Source: DATBLE01 sp963837265 (GTDB taxonomy: Bacteria > Actinomycetota > Thermoleophilia > Gaiellales > Gaiellaceae). Taken from it: DNA of 64,000 nucleotides. Under the pieces are notes generated by a model. It was not told the origin of the DNA. It worked only from the letters and a program-made list of their open reading frames with translations, and made no database searches. Numbering within the stretch: position 1 is the stretch's first letter; each line of letters begins with the position of its first letter. The position numbers were made by a program, and so were the translations under genes. The stretch spans positions 310,001 to 374,000 of the forward strand of contig CAWIMQ010000001.1 of assembly GCA_963837265.1 (NCBI GenBank). Reading direction: 5' to 3'. Below, one piece after another: positions 7,762 to 15,151 of the stretch.

Positions 7762-7838
7762 GACCACCTCGCCGGAGGTTGCCCCGGCGTCGGTCGATAC
7801 CGGACCACGACCGTAGGCGGGGGAGCCACGAAACGCAT
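7758..7838 (-). CDS. possible 26-residue leader peptide coupled to the sigma factor
   Basis: AAGGAGG (7844-7850), the best ribosome-binding site in the area, lies 5 bases before an ATG that opens a 26-codon frame (MRFVAPPTVVVRYRPTPGQP and a short basic/Trp end). Its TGA overlaps the GTG used for the sigma factor. This frame, not the longer sigma reading frame, is the one served by the ribosome-binding site. The peptide is proline-rich, with Pro-Pro pairs. Whether the peptide or only its translation matters cannot be told from sequence. Confidence 0.45.
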   Translation of the reverse strand: MRFVAPPPTVVVRYRPTPGQPPARWS

Positions 7839-7972
7839 CACAACCTCCTTCTGCTGTCACGACAAGGGACGGTTGCTATAAGGAGAGTCCTCCTGGGCGA
7901 AAAACTTGCGGGGACCGGGCGGAAGTCTGACAGGTGCCGCGGCGAGACGATCCCGGGGCGCGCAGGGCGGCG

Positions 7973-8707
7973 CTACGCGGCCTCGACAGGCACCAGCAAG
8001 CCGCGTCCCGCGAAGCCGACCACGCGGTCGAGCGTGTTCAGGAAGCGCCGCTCGAGCGCCGGCAGGGCGCGGAGCGCCCACAGCGTCTGCGCCTGCACCC
8101 AGGCCGCGTCGCGCGCGCGGGCGACGTCCCACATCGCGATCCGGTCGTCGACGTTCCCGAGCGCGACGTCGACGATCCCGGCGAAACCGGTCGCAAACCA
8201 CGCCTTCACCTCGTGCTCCGTCGCCTGGAGCAGGGTGTTGACGCGCCGGTAGTCGGCGTGCTCCGGCGCCGCCTCGAGCAGGTCGAGGTGAACCTGCTCG
8301 GCCGTCGATACCAGCGCCTGCGGCAGGTCACGGTTGATGTGCGCGTTCATGCCGGCCAGCGCGAACTGGATCGGCGCGATGCGGCCGTCCGCGCGCGCCT
8401 CGAAGAGCGGCGCCCACGCCTTCGGCGCCGCTCGCGGATCCCGCGACTCCTGGAGCACGGCGTCGAAGTAGTAGCCGGCGAAGACCACGTCGAGGCGGGT
8501 GAGAAAGGCAGGATCCGCGAAGGCGCCCGCCTCGGCGACGCGGGCCTGGACGGCCTCCGTGACCCGGAGGTAGAGCTTGGTGAACCAGGCGACGCCGTCG
8601 GCCGCCGGCAGCGAGGCGTCGATCGCCTTCAGGCGGTCGATCACGTCGGGGATCGTCTCCGCCCGGCTCTTCGAGAGGATGTCGGCGAGGGTCGGCGGGG
8701 TGCTCAC
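7973..8707 (-). CDS. DUF5995 family protein
   Basis: 244 residues, all-helical by appearance, with the family's conserved stretches VAWFTKLYLRVTEAV, PAFLTRLDVVFAGYYFDA, PIQFALAGMNAHINRDLP and HEVKAWFATGFAGIVD. The histidine in GMNAHINRDLP and acidic neighbours are the most conserved features I can see. It is cytoplasmic (no signal or membrane segment). DUF5995 has no established biochemical role. The gene is transcribed away from the alpha-dioxygenase-like gene at 8850 across a 142-base gap, so the two may share a control region. Confidence 0.85.
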   Translation of the reverse strand: MSTPPTLADILSKSRAETIPDVIDRLKAIDASLPAADGVAWFTKLYLRVTEAVQARVAEAGAFADPAFLTRLDVVFAGYYFDAVLQESRDPRAAPKAWAPLFEARADGRIAPIQFALAGMNAHINRDLPQALVSTAEQVHLDLLEAAPEHADYRRVNTLLQATEHEVKAWFATGFAGIVDVALGNVDDRIAMWDVARARDAAWVQAQTLWALRALPALERRFLNTLDRVVGFAGRGLLVPVEAA

Positions 8708-8849
8708 GTTCCCGCGAGGCTATCGGCGGCCGCGGCTGCCCGCGTAGAAGCACCGTTTGACTCGTCGGAGGCAGGGTGCTTGAATCGCTGCCCGGGGTCG
8801 CTGCGTCGTCGTCGCGCGCCGGCCGAAGGGGGGTTCGAGAGGAGCGCGC

Positions 8850-10634
8850 GTGGCTCGGTGGCCGTTTTCGCTGTTCAACACCGCGGCGGAGGCGCTCGAC
8901 CGGCGCTACGGGTGGGACCGGCTGCCCCGGCCTGCCGGGCTGCTCGTTCTCATCGGCCTGCGGAACATCCTGCGGGCGAAGAACCTCTACGACACCGGTC
9001 GGGGCCCGCTCGACGAGCCGGATGTATCGGAGCACCCGCGCCACCTGACCGCGCGAACCCTCGACGGCACCTTCAACAACCTCGACGACCCGCTGATGGG
9101 CAGCCTGGGCAGCCGCTTCGGCCGCAACGTGCCGCTCGAGCACACCGCGCGCGAGCAGGCCCCGCTGGAGCCGAATCCACGCCGGGTCAGCCTCGAGTTG
9201 CTGACGCGCAGGGAGTTCATCCCGGCGACGACCCTCAACCTGCTCGCCGGCGCCTGGATCCAGTTCGAGGTGCACGACTGGTTCAGCCACGGAAAGAACG
9301 AGACCGAGAATCCCTGGCGCGTGCCGCTCGAGGAAGACGACCCGTGGCCGGAGCATCCGATGCAGATCGCCCGCACACGGCCCGACCCGAGCGCCGACCC
9401 GGACGGGCCGCCGACGTTCGTCACCGACGACACGCACTGGTGGGACGCCTCCCAGGTCTACGGCCGCGATCCGGCGTTCGCGCGGGCGATCCGGAGCGGC
9501 GAGCACGGCAAGCTGCGTCTCGACGATCGCGGGCTGATCCCGAAGGACATCGAGTCGCACGTCGACCTGACGGGCGTCGCCGGGAACTTCTGGGTGGGCC
9601 TCGCGCTCCTGCACTCGCTCTTCATGCGCGAGCACAACGCCGTCTGCGACCACCTGCACGCGACGCATCCGGAGCTGTCGGACGACGAGCTCTTCGACAA
9701 GGGGCGGCTCGTCGTCGCGGCGCTGATGGCGAAGATCCACACGATCGACTGGACGCCGGCGATCATCGCCCACCCGACGACGGTGAAGGGGATGCACGCG
9801 AACTGGTGGGGCCTCGAGGGCGAGCGGCTCGACAAGCTGCTCGGCCGGCGCACGTCGAACGAGGTGATCCGCGGCATCCCCGGCTCGCCGACCGCCCTGC
9901 ACGGCGTGCCCTACCAGCTCACCGAGGAGTTCGTCGCGGTCTACCGCATGCACCCGCTGATCCCGGACGAGTACAGCTTCCGCTCGCTGGCCGACGACCG
10001 GACGCTGCAGGAGCGCACCTTCCCGGAGATCGGCGTCCTCCAGGTCCGCGACCGGCTGACCGAGATGTCGATGGCCGACGTCCTCTACTCGTTCGGGACG
10101 ATGAACCCCGGCGCGATCACGCTGCACAACTACCCGCGCTACCTCCAGCACTTCGACCGGGCCGACGGCTCGCTCGTCGACCTCGCCTCGATCGACGTCC
10201 TCCGGGTGCGGGAGCGTGGCGTGCCCCGGTACAACGAGTTCCGCCGCCTGCTGCACCTGAAGGCCCACGACACGTTCGAGGAGATGGCCGAGACCCCGGA
10301 GCACGCCGAGGACCTCCGGCGGGTGTACGGCGACCCCGAGCAGGTGGACACGATGATCGGCATGTACGCCGAGCGGAAGCCCCGGGGATTCGGCTTCAGC
10401 GACACGGCGTTCCGGATCTTCATCCTGATGGCGTCACGGCGGCTCGAAGCCGACCGCTTCTTCACGCGCGACTACCGGCCGGAGGTCTACACCAGGGAGG
10501 GCCTCGACTGGGTCGAGCACAACACGATGCGGACCGTGCTGCTCCGCCACTTCCCCGAGCTCGAGGCGGCGCTCCAGGGCGTCGCGAATCCCTTCGCCCC
10601 CTGGCGGCGCGCCGCGGCCGCCCCGCCGTCTTGA
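8850..10634 (+). CDS. haem peroxidase-family fatty acid oxygenase, alpha-dioxygenase-like
   Basis: 594 residues. Animal haem peroxidase superfamily with features of plant alpha-dioxygenases (pathogen-inducible oxygenases): a distal haem His142 in FEVHDWFSHG, the stretch LFMREHNAVCDHL, and Tyr365-x-x-His368 in FVAVYRMHPLIPDEY. In rice alpha-dioxygenase a Tyr and the proximal His have the same three-residue spacing and form the radical-generating pair. Such enzymes insert O2 at C2 of fatty acids, giving 2-hydroperoxides. The length is close to the plant enzymes (about 620-640). Start GTG. Its TGA overlaps the TTG of the next MBL-fold gene. Substrate in this organism is not known; a linoleate diol synthase-like role is the alternative. 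Confidence 0.85.
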   Translation: MARWPFSLFNTAAEALDRRYGWDRLPRPAGLLVLIGLRNILRAKNLYDTGRGPLDEPDVSEHPRHLTARTLDGTFNNLDDPLMGSLGSRFGRNVPLEHTAREQAPLEPNPRRVSLELLTRREFIPATTLNLLAGAWIQFEVHDWFSHGKNETENPWRVPLEEDDPWPEHPMQIARTRPDPSADPDGPPTFVTDDTHWWDASQVYGRDPAFARAIRSGEHGKLRLDDRGLIPKDIESHVDLTGVAGNFWVGLALLHSLFMREHNAVCDHLHATHPELSDDELFDKGRLVVAALMAKIHTIDWTPAIIAHPTTVKGMHANWWGLEGERLDKLLGRRTSNEVIRGIPGSPTALHGVPYQLTEEFVAVYRMHPLIPDEYSFRSLADDRTLQERTFPEIGVLQVRDRLTEMSMADVLYSFGTMNPGAITLHNYPRYLQHFDRADGSLVDLASIDVLRVRERGVPRYNEFRRLLHLKAHDTFEEMAETPEHAEDLRRVYGDPEQVDTMIGMYAERKPRGFGFSDTAFRIFILMASRRLEADRFFTRDYRPEVYTREGLDWVEHNTMRTVLLRHFPELEAALQGVANPFAPWRRAAAAPPS

Positions 10635-11338
10635 CCGAGCTCGCGCCGGGAATCCACAGCCTCGGCCACGGCAAGGGCGGGCACGTACATGCCTTCCTCG
10701 TCGACGACGGCGGCGAGCTGTCGCTGGTCGACACCCTCTTCGAGAGCGACGCCAGGCTCGTGCTCGAGGCGATCCACCGCCTCGGGCGGAAGCCGGCCGA
10801 CCTGAAGCGGATCGCGATCACGCACGGCCATCGCTCGCACCTGGGAGGCCTCGCGGCGCTGAAGCGCGCGAGCGGCGCCGTCGTGTGCGCCCACGAGTGG
10901 GAAGCGGACATCGTCTCCGGCGACCGGCCGGCGCAGCCGGTGAGCATCCTGCCGAGGCAGTCGCTCAGGCTGATCCCCTACCAGCTCGGCCTCTGGCTCG
11001 GCATCCCGAAGCACGTTCCCTGCCCCGTGGACGAGCTCCTCGACGAGGGCGAGGCCTTCGGGCCGCTGCAGGTCATCCACGCCGCGGGGCACTCGCCCGG
11101 CCACCTCGCGTTCTCCTGGCCGGAACGGGGGTTCCTGATCGCCGGAGACGCGGTCGCCACGTGGCCCGAGCTCTGCCCCGGCTGGCACGCGTTCAACCTG
11201 AACAAGCGCCGGCACCACGAGACGCTCCAGCGTCTCGCCGCCCTGGAGGCGAGCATCGTCGGCGTCGGCCACGGCGAGCCGATCACCGCGGGAGCGCCCG
11301 ACAAGATCCACGGGCTCGCGAGCCGTCCCGTTCCCTGA
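10631..11338 (+). CDS. MBL-fold metallohydrolase-like protein with altered metal motif
   Basis: 235 residues from a TTG that overlaps the previous stop (TTGA). Metallo-beta-lactamase fold landmarks: GHVHAFLVDD at the start, ITHGHRSHLGG, HAAGHSPGHLAF, LIAGDAVATW and GVGHGEPI. The usual His-x-His-x-Asp-His reads His65-Gly-His67-Arg-Ser69-His70, so the Asp that binds the second metal is replaced by Ser. It could work with one metal or have a changed activity. Operon position directly behind the alpha-dioxygenase-like oxygenase suggests action on its hydroperoxide or aldehyde/thioester product, which is inference. Confidence 0.85.
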   Translation: MTELAPGIHSLGHGKGGHVHAFLVDDGGELSLVDTLFESDARLVLEAIHRLGRKPADLKRIAITHGHRSHLGGLAALKRASGAVVCAHEWEADIVSGDRPAQPVSILPRQSLRLIPYQLGLWLGIPKHVPCPVDELLDEGEAFGPLQVIHAAGHSPGHLAFSWPERGFLIAGDAVATWPELCPGWHAFNLNKRRHHETLQRLAALEASIVGVGHGEPITAGAPDKIHGLASRPVP

Positions 11339-11443
11339 GCCTCGCGCCGGAGCCGGCAACGCGATCCGGCCGAGCCGGTGTGGCACGGTGCGGTCACCCG
11401 ATCCGGCTCACGGAGCCACGCGGCGCCGCCGATAGAGAGAGCC

Positions 11444-11788
11444 ATGAGCCGTGTGCTCGGGCTTTCTCTTCTCCTCGTCGCAGCCGCGGTCGGTGCGTAC
11501 CTGTACGCGGCGCAGTCGCAACGGGTCGGACCGACCGCGAACTCGGCCACCCGGGCGGAGGCGCAGGCGGAGTCGGTCGTCGCCGGCACGAACTTCCGGG
11601 GCGCAGACGAGTCGCTCCAGGCCTGGTATGCCGAGACCGGAACCTACGCCGGCGCCGTCCTCCCGCCCGGCTCGGGCGTCGTCCTCGTCCGGGCCGACGC
11701 ACGCTCCTACTGTCTCCAGACGGCGACGGGAGCGACGGTCGAGCACGAGCTCGGCCCGGGCGGCCCGCCGCAGCCCGGATCCTGCTGA
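11444..11788 (+). CDS. small membrane-anchored protein, pilin-like layout
   Basis: 114 residues: a hydrophobic N-terminal helix (about 4-23, LGLSLLLVAAAVGAYLYAA), then a soluble domain with NFRGADESLQAWYAETGTYAG and SYCLQTATGATVEH, ending in a C-terminal Cys. The phrase AWYAETGTYAG followed by a Tyr-Cys segment resembles the globular part of type II secretion/type IV pilin-like proteins, but no prepilin peptidase cleavage site (Gly-Phe-x4-Glu) is seen. ATG start after GAGAGAG. Isolated, on the plus strand, downstream of the MBL gene by about 100 bases. Confidence 0.6.
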   Translation: MSRVLGLSLLLVAAAVGAYLYAAQSQRVGPTANSATRAEAQAESVVAGTNFRGADESLQAWYAETGTYAGAVLPPGSGVVLVRADARSYCLQTATGATVEHELGPGGPPQPGSC

Positions 11789-11829
11789 GCGGATTGCGGA
11801 GACGCGCCGCCGGGCACGCCGAATGCCCG

Positions 11830-11869
11830 GGGACGGAACGGCGCAGGAGGCGACCCGACCCGGCGTGGG
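11830..11869. repeat. diverged direct copy of the tRNA-Sec 3' end (att-like)
   Basis: Forty bases align without gaps to 13295-13334, the acceptor stem, T-arm and variable-arm end of tRNA-Sec, with 34 identities; the inner thirty (11840-11869 against 13305-13334) have 26. Both copies run in the same direction, about 1.46 kb apart. The best block is GGCGCAGGAG followed by CGA, ACCC and GCGTGGG. This is the pattern left when an element integrates into a tRNA 3' end. Confidence 0.65.
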
Positions 11870-11990
11870 TGGCGTCCCTCGAGTTGCCGCTGCACCTGCG
11901 CAAGCGGTTGCGTCCCACACCTTGTTGGATCGCTCGCCGGAAGGGTGCACAGACGAGCGAAGGTCGTCGAAGGCTTCCCCCTGGTGAATC

Positions 11991-12416
11991 ATGGTTGAAT
12001 TGTTTGACATGGCCAATAGCAAGACGAATGCGTCCAGACTGATAGACGAGAGGATCAGGGAGCTGGGCGATTGGCGCGGCGAGACACTCAGCAAGGTGCG
12101 AGGAATCATCAAGGAAGCGGACCCCGATATCGTCGAGGAGTGGAAGTGGGTGAAACCCACGAACCCCGGAACACCGGTCTGGTCCCACAACGGGGGCATC
12201 TGTACTGGTGAGACCTACAAGAACGCCGTCAAGCTGACCTTCTTCAAGGGTGCCGCCTTGAGCGATCCTTCGGGCCTGTTCAACTCCAGCCTCGAGGGGA
12301 AGGTCAGGCGTGCCGTCGACATCAAAGAGAGTGACGAGATTGACGAGGGTGCGCTGAAGAACCTCATTCGTGAAGCTGTGGCGCTGAATCTGGAGAGCAA
12401 GAAACGTTCCGCTTGA
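11991..12416 (+). CDS. DUF1801 (YdhG/YjbR/CyaY-like) family protein
   Basis: 141 residues. Conserved features of the DUF1801 fold are EADPDIVEEWKWVKPTNPG, PVWSHNGGICTGETYKNAV and LTFFKGAALSDPSG, with a helical C-terminus. Relatives are small frataxin-like-fold proteins of unknown biochemical role, sometimes carried on mobile DNA. An alternative ATG lies six codons in (MANSK). Base composition is visibly less G+C-rich than the neighbours, and codons with A/T at position three are common, both consistent with transfer. It lies within the islet bounded by the tRNA-Sec 3'-end repeats. Confidence 0.8.
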   Translation: MVELFDMANSKTNASRLIDERIRELGDWRGETLSKVRGIIKEADPDIVEEWKWVKPTNPGTPVWSHNGGICTGETYKNAVKLTFFKGAALSDPSGLFNSSLEGKVRRAVDIKESDEIDEGALKNLIREAVALNLESKKRSA

Positions 12417-12529
12417 AAGTGCTCGCCAGGCGTGCGAAGCCCTGACGTGCTTTCCGGCATCCAAGCCGCCCGGAGAATCTCAGGGAGTCACGCACCGCGG
12501 TACAAGCGCGTCACAATCCGCGCAGGGTT

Positions 12530-13245
12530 GTGGCTCCGACTCCGCTGATCGGTCGTGACAATGAGCTTGGTTCGATCCGAGCGTTCATGTCCGGCACGGC
12601 CCGAGCGCTCCGGTGCTCTCCGGCGAGCCCGGGATCGGCAAGACGATCCTCTGGGAGTTGGGAGTCCAAGAGGCGAAGCGGGACCTCGCCGGTGTCCTCA
12701 CCTGCCGGGGTACCAGAGCAGAGGCTTCGATGGCCTTCACTGGCCTTTCTGATCTTCTCGGCGAGAAGCTTCATGAAGGAATGTCCTTGCTCGACTCCGC
12801 CCCGCCGGCGGGCGCTGGGGTTAGCTTTGCTTCTGGCCGAGCCGGGCGACCACCCCCGGATGCACACGCGATCGGCCTGGCCGTCCTCGATTCTCTTGCG
12901 CCTGTCCGCCGAGCGAGGGCCCGTGCTCGTTGCGCTCGATGATGGGCAGTGGCTCGACCCGTCTTCGGCGAGTGTTCTGCAGATCGCGTTCCGCCGGCTG
13001 CGCGACGAACCCGTCGGGCTGCTCACGACGCTGCGTGCCTGCCGGTGCCGGAGAGTCTGCACGAGCCGCTCGGCGGCCGACTCGCTCGTCTTCCTGGCGA
13101 GACACTCGACGTGCTGCTGCTGGCCGAGCAGGCCGCCCCCACCGGTAGCGCGTGGACTGCCAGTCCCAGTCGGTCGCCAGGCAGTTCGGCTGAAGGGCTC
13201 AGCTTCCGCTCCCGCATCATCCGCGGAAGTCGGAGCCTGGCCGAT
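12530..13245 (+). pseudogene. LuxR-family AAA ATPase regulator, N-terminal remnant with frameshifts
   Basis: Pieces of the ATPase domain of large LuxR-type regulators lie in two alternating frames: PLIGRDNELGSIRAFM, then VLSGEPGIGKTILWELG (Walker A) and RAEASMAFTGLSDLLG, then ALGLALLLAEPGDHPP, AHAIGLAVLDSL, and VLVALDDGQWLDPSSASVL (Walker B), FRRLRDEPVGLLTTLR. At least four frame changes are needed to read it. The rest of the protein (helical repeats and DNA-binding domain, usually another 600 residues or more) is absent; the sequence runs out about 50 bases before the tRNA-Sec gene. It is part of the degraded islet. Confidence 0.8.
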
Positions 13246-13294
13246 GAAGCACAACAACAGGGGCGCTGAGCCGCATGAGCAAGCCGTTCGTGGT

Positions 13295-13334
13295 GGAACG
13301 GAGCGGCGCAGGAGTCGAACCTACCCAGCGTGGG
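13295..13334. repeat. tRNA-Sec 3' end, partner of the repeat at 11830
   Basis: The intact copy of the 40-base direct repeat. It covers the 3' flank, acceptor 3' strand, T-arm and part of the variable arm of tRNA-Sec, which is the usual attachment region for tyrosine-recombinase elements. Confidence 0.6.
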
Positions 13335-13390
13335 GCTGCCACGCCTGACCGGTTTTGAAGACCGGCTGCGGCACCGGCCGCCGCCGCTCC
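13299..13390 (-). tRNA. selC: tRNA-Sec (anticodon UCA)
   Basis: Read on the minus strand it starts GGAGCGGC and ends GCCGCTCC plus discriminator G, an eight-base-pair acceptor stem longer than usual. The anticodon arm CCGGTCTTCAAAACCGG presents TCA in the loop, and the T-arm reads GGTTCGACTCC, as in E. coli selC. A long variable arm (CAGGCGTGGCAGCCCCACGCTG region) is present. About 92 nt, no CCA encoded. It decodes UGA as selenocysteine when SelB and a SECIS element are present. No selA, selB or selD lies in the window; fdhD at 20913 fits a selenium-dependent formate dehydrogenase elsewhere. Confidence 0.93.
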
Positions 13391-13442
13391 GGGGTCAGCG
13401 TATCCGCCGGCCCCGGGCGGGCCACGCCTGCGGGCGCCGCTA

Positions 13443-13477
13443 CGCGAGAGCCGGCTCACGGCCCGGGGTCTCTCGCG
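13443..13477 (-). terminator. hairpin after the 13495 gene
   Basis: CGCGAGAG and CTCTCGCG pair perfectly over eight bases with a 19-base loop. It lies downstream of the stop of the minus-strand gene at 13495 and before tRNA-Sec. No T-tract, so termination is uncertain. Confidence 0.35.
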
Positions 13478-13494
13478 CCGGCCGGGACGCCGGT

Positions 13495-13794
13495 CTAGCT
13501 CTCGGCAGGAGGGGCCGGCTCGTCGGCGGGAGCAGCCGGCTCGTCGGTGGCCGGGGCCGCCTCGAGCTGGGCCTTCAGCTCGCGGATCTTGTCCACGAGC
13601 GGCGTCAGCTCGCCGTTCGAGATCGTGCCGGCTTCGACGAGGTCGGCCGCCTTGCGACCCAGGTCCCCGTACGCCTGCGAGAGCTCGTGCTTGGTCTGGA
13701 GCTCCTCGACGCCCTCCTTGGCCTTCGAGGCGACCGTGCTGGTCGCCTCCTTCAGCCGGCCGAGGAACTTCGACGACTTGCTTTCTTCGGTCAT
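13495..13794 (-). CDS. small coiled-coil protein of unknown function
   Basis: 99 residues. Lys/Glu-rich amphipathic N-terminal half (SSKFLGRLKEATSTVASKAK, then GVEELQTKHELSQAYGDLG) likely forms a helix or coiled coil; LVDKIRELKAQLEAAPA continues it; the last 20 residues are an Ala/Pro/Glu linker. Similar small proteins with the stretch AYGDLGRKAADLVEAG occur in actinobacteria without known function. No signal peptide or membrane segment. It follows the 13804 gene on the same strand by 9 bases, so the two form an operon running away from rpsF. Confidence 0.7.
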   Translation of the reverse strand: MTEESKSSKFLGRLKEATSTVASKAKEGVEELQTKHELSQAYGDLGRKAADLVEAGTISNGELTPLVDKIRELKAQLEAAPATDEPAAPADEPAPPAES

Positions 13795-13803
13795 GGCGCG
13801 ATC

Positions 13804-14088
13804 TTAGCCTTGGTCGCCCGGCGGGGCCTGGGCACCACCGTGCATCTCGTCGATGGCGGCACGCGCGCGGTCGTGGACGGTCCGCCGGCGCTCGTCGAGC
13901 GACGCTTCCGGCTCGGGGCCGGCATCGGTGCCGGGCGCGATGTCCGCCGTCCGCGAGTCGGCCAGCTTCTGCCGCAGCTCCTCGGCGGGGTCGGCCGGCG
14001 CTTTCGGCTCCGCCACGGGACGGCTGAAGCGGCGAAAGAGCCAGGCGAGCCCCATGGCAAGACCTACCCCGGCGGTGAAACGGCGCAT
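13804..14088 (-). CDS. small membrane-associated protein of unknown function
   Basis: 94 residues. The N-terminus (MRRFTAGVGLAMGLAWLFRR) is a short hydrophobic segment flanked by arginines, likely a membrane anchor. The rest is hydrophilic with EELRQKLADSR and a helical RRRTVHDRARAAIDEM segment. No recognised domain. It is divergent from rpsF, with about 110 bases between, and is followed by the coiled-coil protein gene on the same strand. Confidence 0.65.
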   Translation of the reverse strand: MRRFTAGVGLAMGLAWLFRRFSRPVAEPKAPADPAEELRQKLADSRTADIAPGTDAGPEPEASLDERRRTVHDRARAAIDEMHGGAQAPPGDQG

Positions 14089-14202
14089 CTGGCGGCGATG
14101 CTACCCTTCGGCGAACTTCTCGCCTCGCACCGCGCTCCCGTGTTCCCCGGAGCGCTTGCACGCGAGGCCGACCTAGACCGTGGGAAGGAGCGACGAGGGA
14201 AC

Positions 14203-14697
14203 ATGAACGACTACGAGATCCTGCTCATGCTCGACCCCGAGCTCGCGGAGGAGCGCCAGACCGAGATCGTCACGCGCGCCCGCGAGCTGATCGAGAAGAA
14301 CGGCGGCACCTGGCTCTCGCACGACCTGTGGGGGCGCAGGCGCCTCGCCTACGAGATCGACCACAAGCCGGACGGCACCTACCACCTGTTCCAGTTCGAC
14401 GCGCAGCCGGCGACGCTGGACGAGGTCACGCGCGTGCTGAAGATCACCGACGGCGTGATGCGCCACCTGGCGACGCGTCGCGTGAAGGGCGGTACGCGAA
14501 CGGCCCCGCCGCCGCTGCCCACCGGCGAGACGCCTCAGCGCCACGAGCGCGAGGACCGCCGGGCGCCGCAGCCTCCGCGGGCGCCCGCGCCCGCCGCGGA
14601 CGAGGCCGCGCCGGCCGCGCCCCGAGCAGCCGAAGCGGAATCGCAGGACGAGGGGTACGCTCCGGCGACCGAGCCAGCGTCGGAGGGAGGAGCCTAA
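14203..14697 (+). CDS. rpsF: 30S ribosomal protein S6
   Basis: 164 residues; the S6 domain takes the first about 95 (MNDYEILLMLDPELAEE; GRRRLAYEIDHKPDGTYHLFQF; VTRVLKITDGVMRHLATR). It binds S18 and 16S rRNA in the platform of the small subunit. The family is usually 95-130 residues, so the extra 65-residue Ala/Pro/Glu-rich tail is an actinobacterial-style extension. ATG preceded by AAGGAG and GAGGGA. First gene of rpsF-ssb-rpsR-rplI; stop codon 2 bases before ssb. Confidence 0.95.
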   Translation: MNDYEILLMLDPELAEERQTEIVTRARELIEKNGGTWLSHDLWGRRRLAYEIDHKPDGTYHLFQFDAQPATLDEVTRVLKITDGVMRHLATRRVKGGTRTAPPPLPTGETPQRHEREDRRAPQPPRAPAPAADEAAPAAPRAAEAESQDEGYAPATEPASEGGA

Positions 14698-14699
14698 TC

Positions 14700-15134
14700 A
14701 TGGCAGCCAACATCAACCGCGTCGTCCTCGTCGGGAACCTGACCAAGGACCCTGAGCTGCGACACACGCCGAGCGGGACGCCGGTCTGCAGCCTGCGGAT
14801 CGCGGTCAACTCACGGCGCCGCGACGAGTCGGGGCAATGGATCGACAAGCCGAACTACTTCAGCATCTCGGTGTTCGGAAACCAGGCGGAGAGCTGCTCC
14901 CAGTACCTGTCGAAGGGCCGGCCGGTCGCGGTCGACGGCCGCCTCGACTGGCGCGAGTGGCAGGCGCAGGACGGCTCCAAGCGCGAGTCGGTGGAGATCG
15001 TCGCCGAGAGCGTCCAGTTCCTCGGCAGCCGGGGCGACTCGGGCGGCGGGGAGCCGCAGTTCGTGCCCGCAGGCGCGGCGGGCGAGGGCGCAGACTTCCC
15101 GGCCTCGGCGGCCGACGACGACATCCCCTTCTAG
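14700..15134 (+). CDS. ssb: single-stranded DNA-binding protein
   Basis: 144 residues. OB-fold domain about 1-108: MAANINRVVLVGNLTKDPEL, then TPSGTPVCSLRIAVN and YFSISVFGNQAESCSQYLSKG. The C-terminus ends in DDDIPF, the acidic tip that recruits replication and repair partners. The linker is short for an actinobacterial SSB. The ATG follows rpsF by 2 bases with GGAGGGAGG before it, and rpsR follows 17 bases after the stop. Binds ssDNA at the replication fork served by DnaB encoded just downstream. Confidence 0.96.
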   Translation: MAANINRVVLVGNLTKDPELRHTPSGTPVCSLRIAVNSRRRDESGQWIDKPNYFSISVFGNQAESCSQYLSKGRPVAVDGRLDWREWQAQDGSKRESVEIVAESVQFLGSRGDSGGGEPQFVPAGAAGEGADFPASAADDDIPF

Positions 15135-15151
15135 GAGAGGCAAGGAGAGCA

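Larger units (their letters stand above)
11870..13294. mobile_element. degraded islet at tRNA-Sec
   Basis: The DNA between the two tRNA-Sec 3'-end copies differs from its surroundings: visibly lower G+C, one small intact gene (DUF1801 family) and one broken LuxR-type ATPase. No integrase or transposase is left. The boundaries given are those of the repeats. Inferred to be the remains of an element or island that entered at the tRNA 3' end and has lost most of its genes. Confidence 0.5.

Noticed and set aside
7934..11338. A plus-strand frame open for 1134 codons
   Set aside because: Only its last 235 codons are real (the MBL-fold gene); the rest is the wrong-frame shadow of the alpha-dioxygenase-like gene and antisense to DUF5995.
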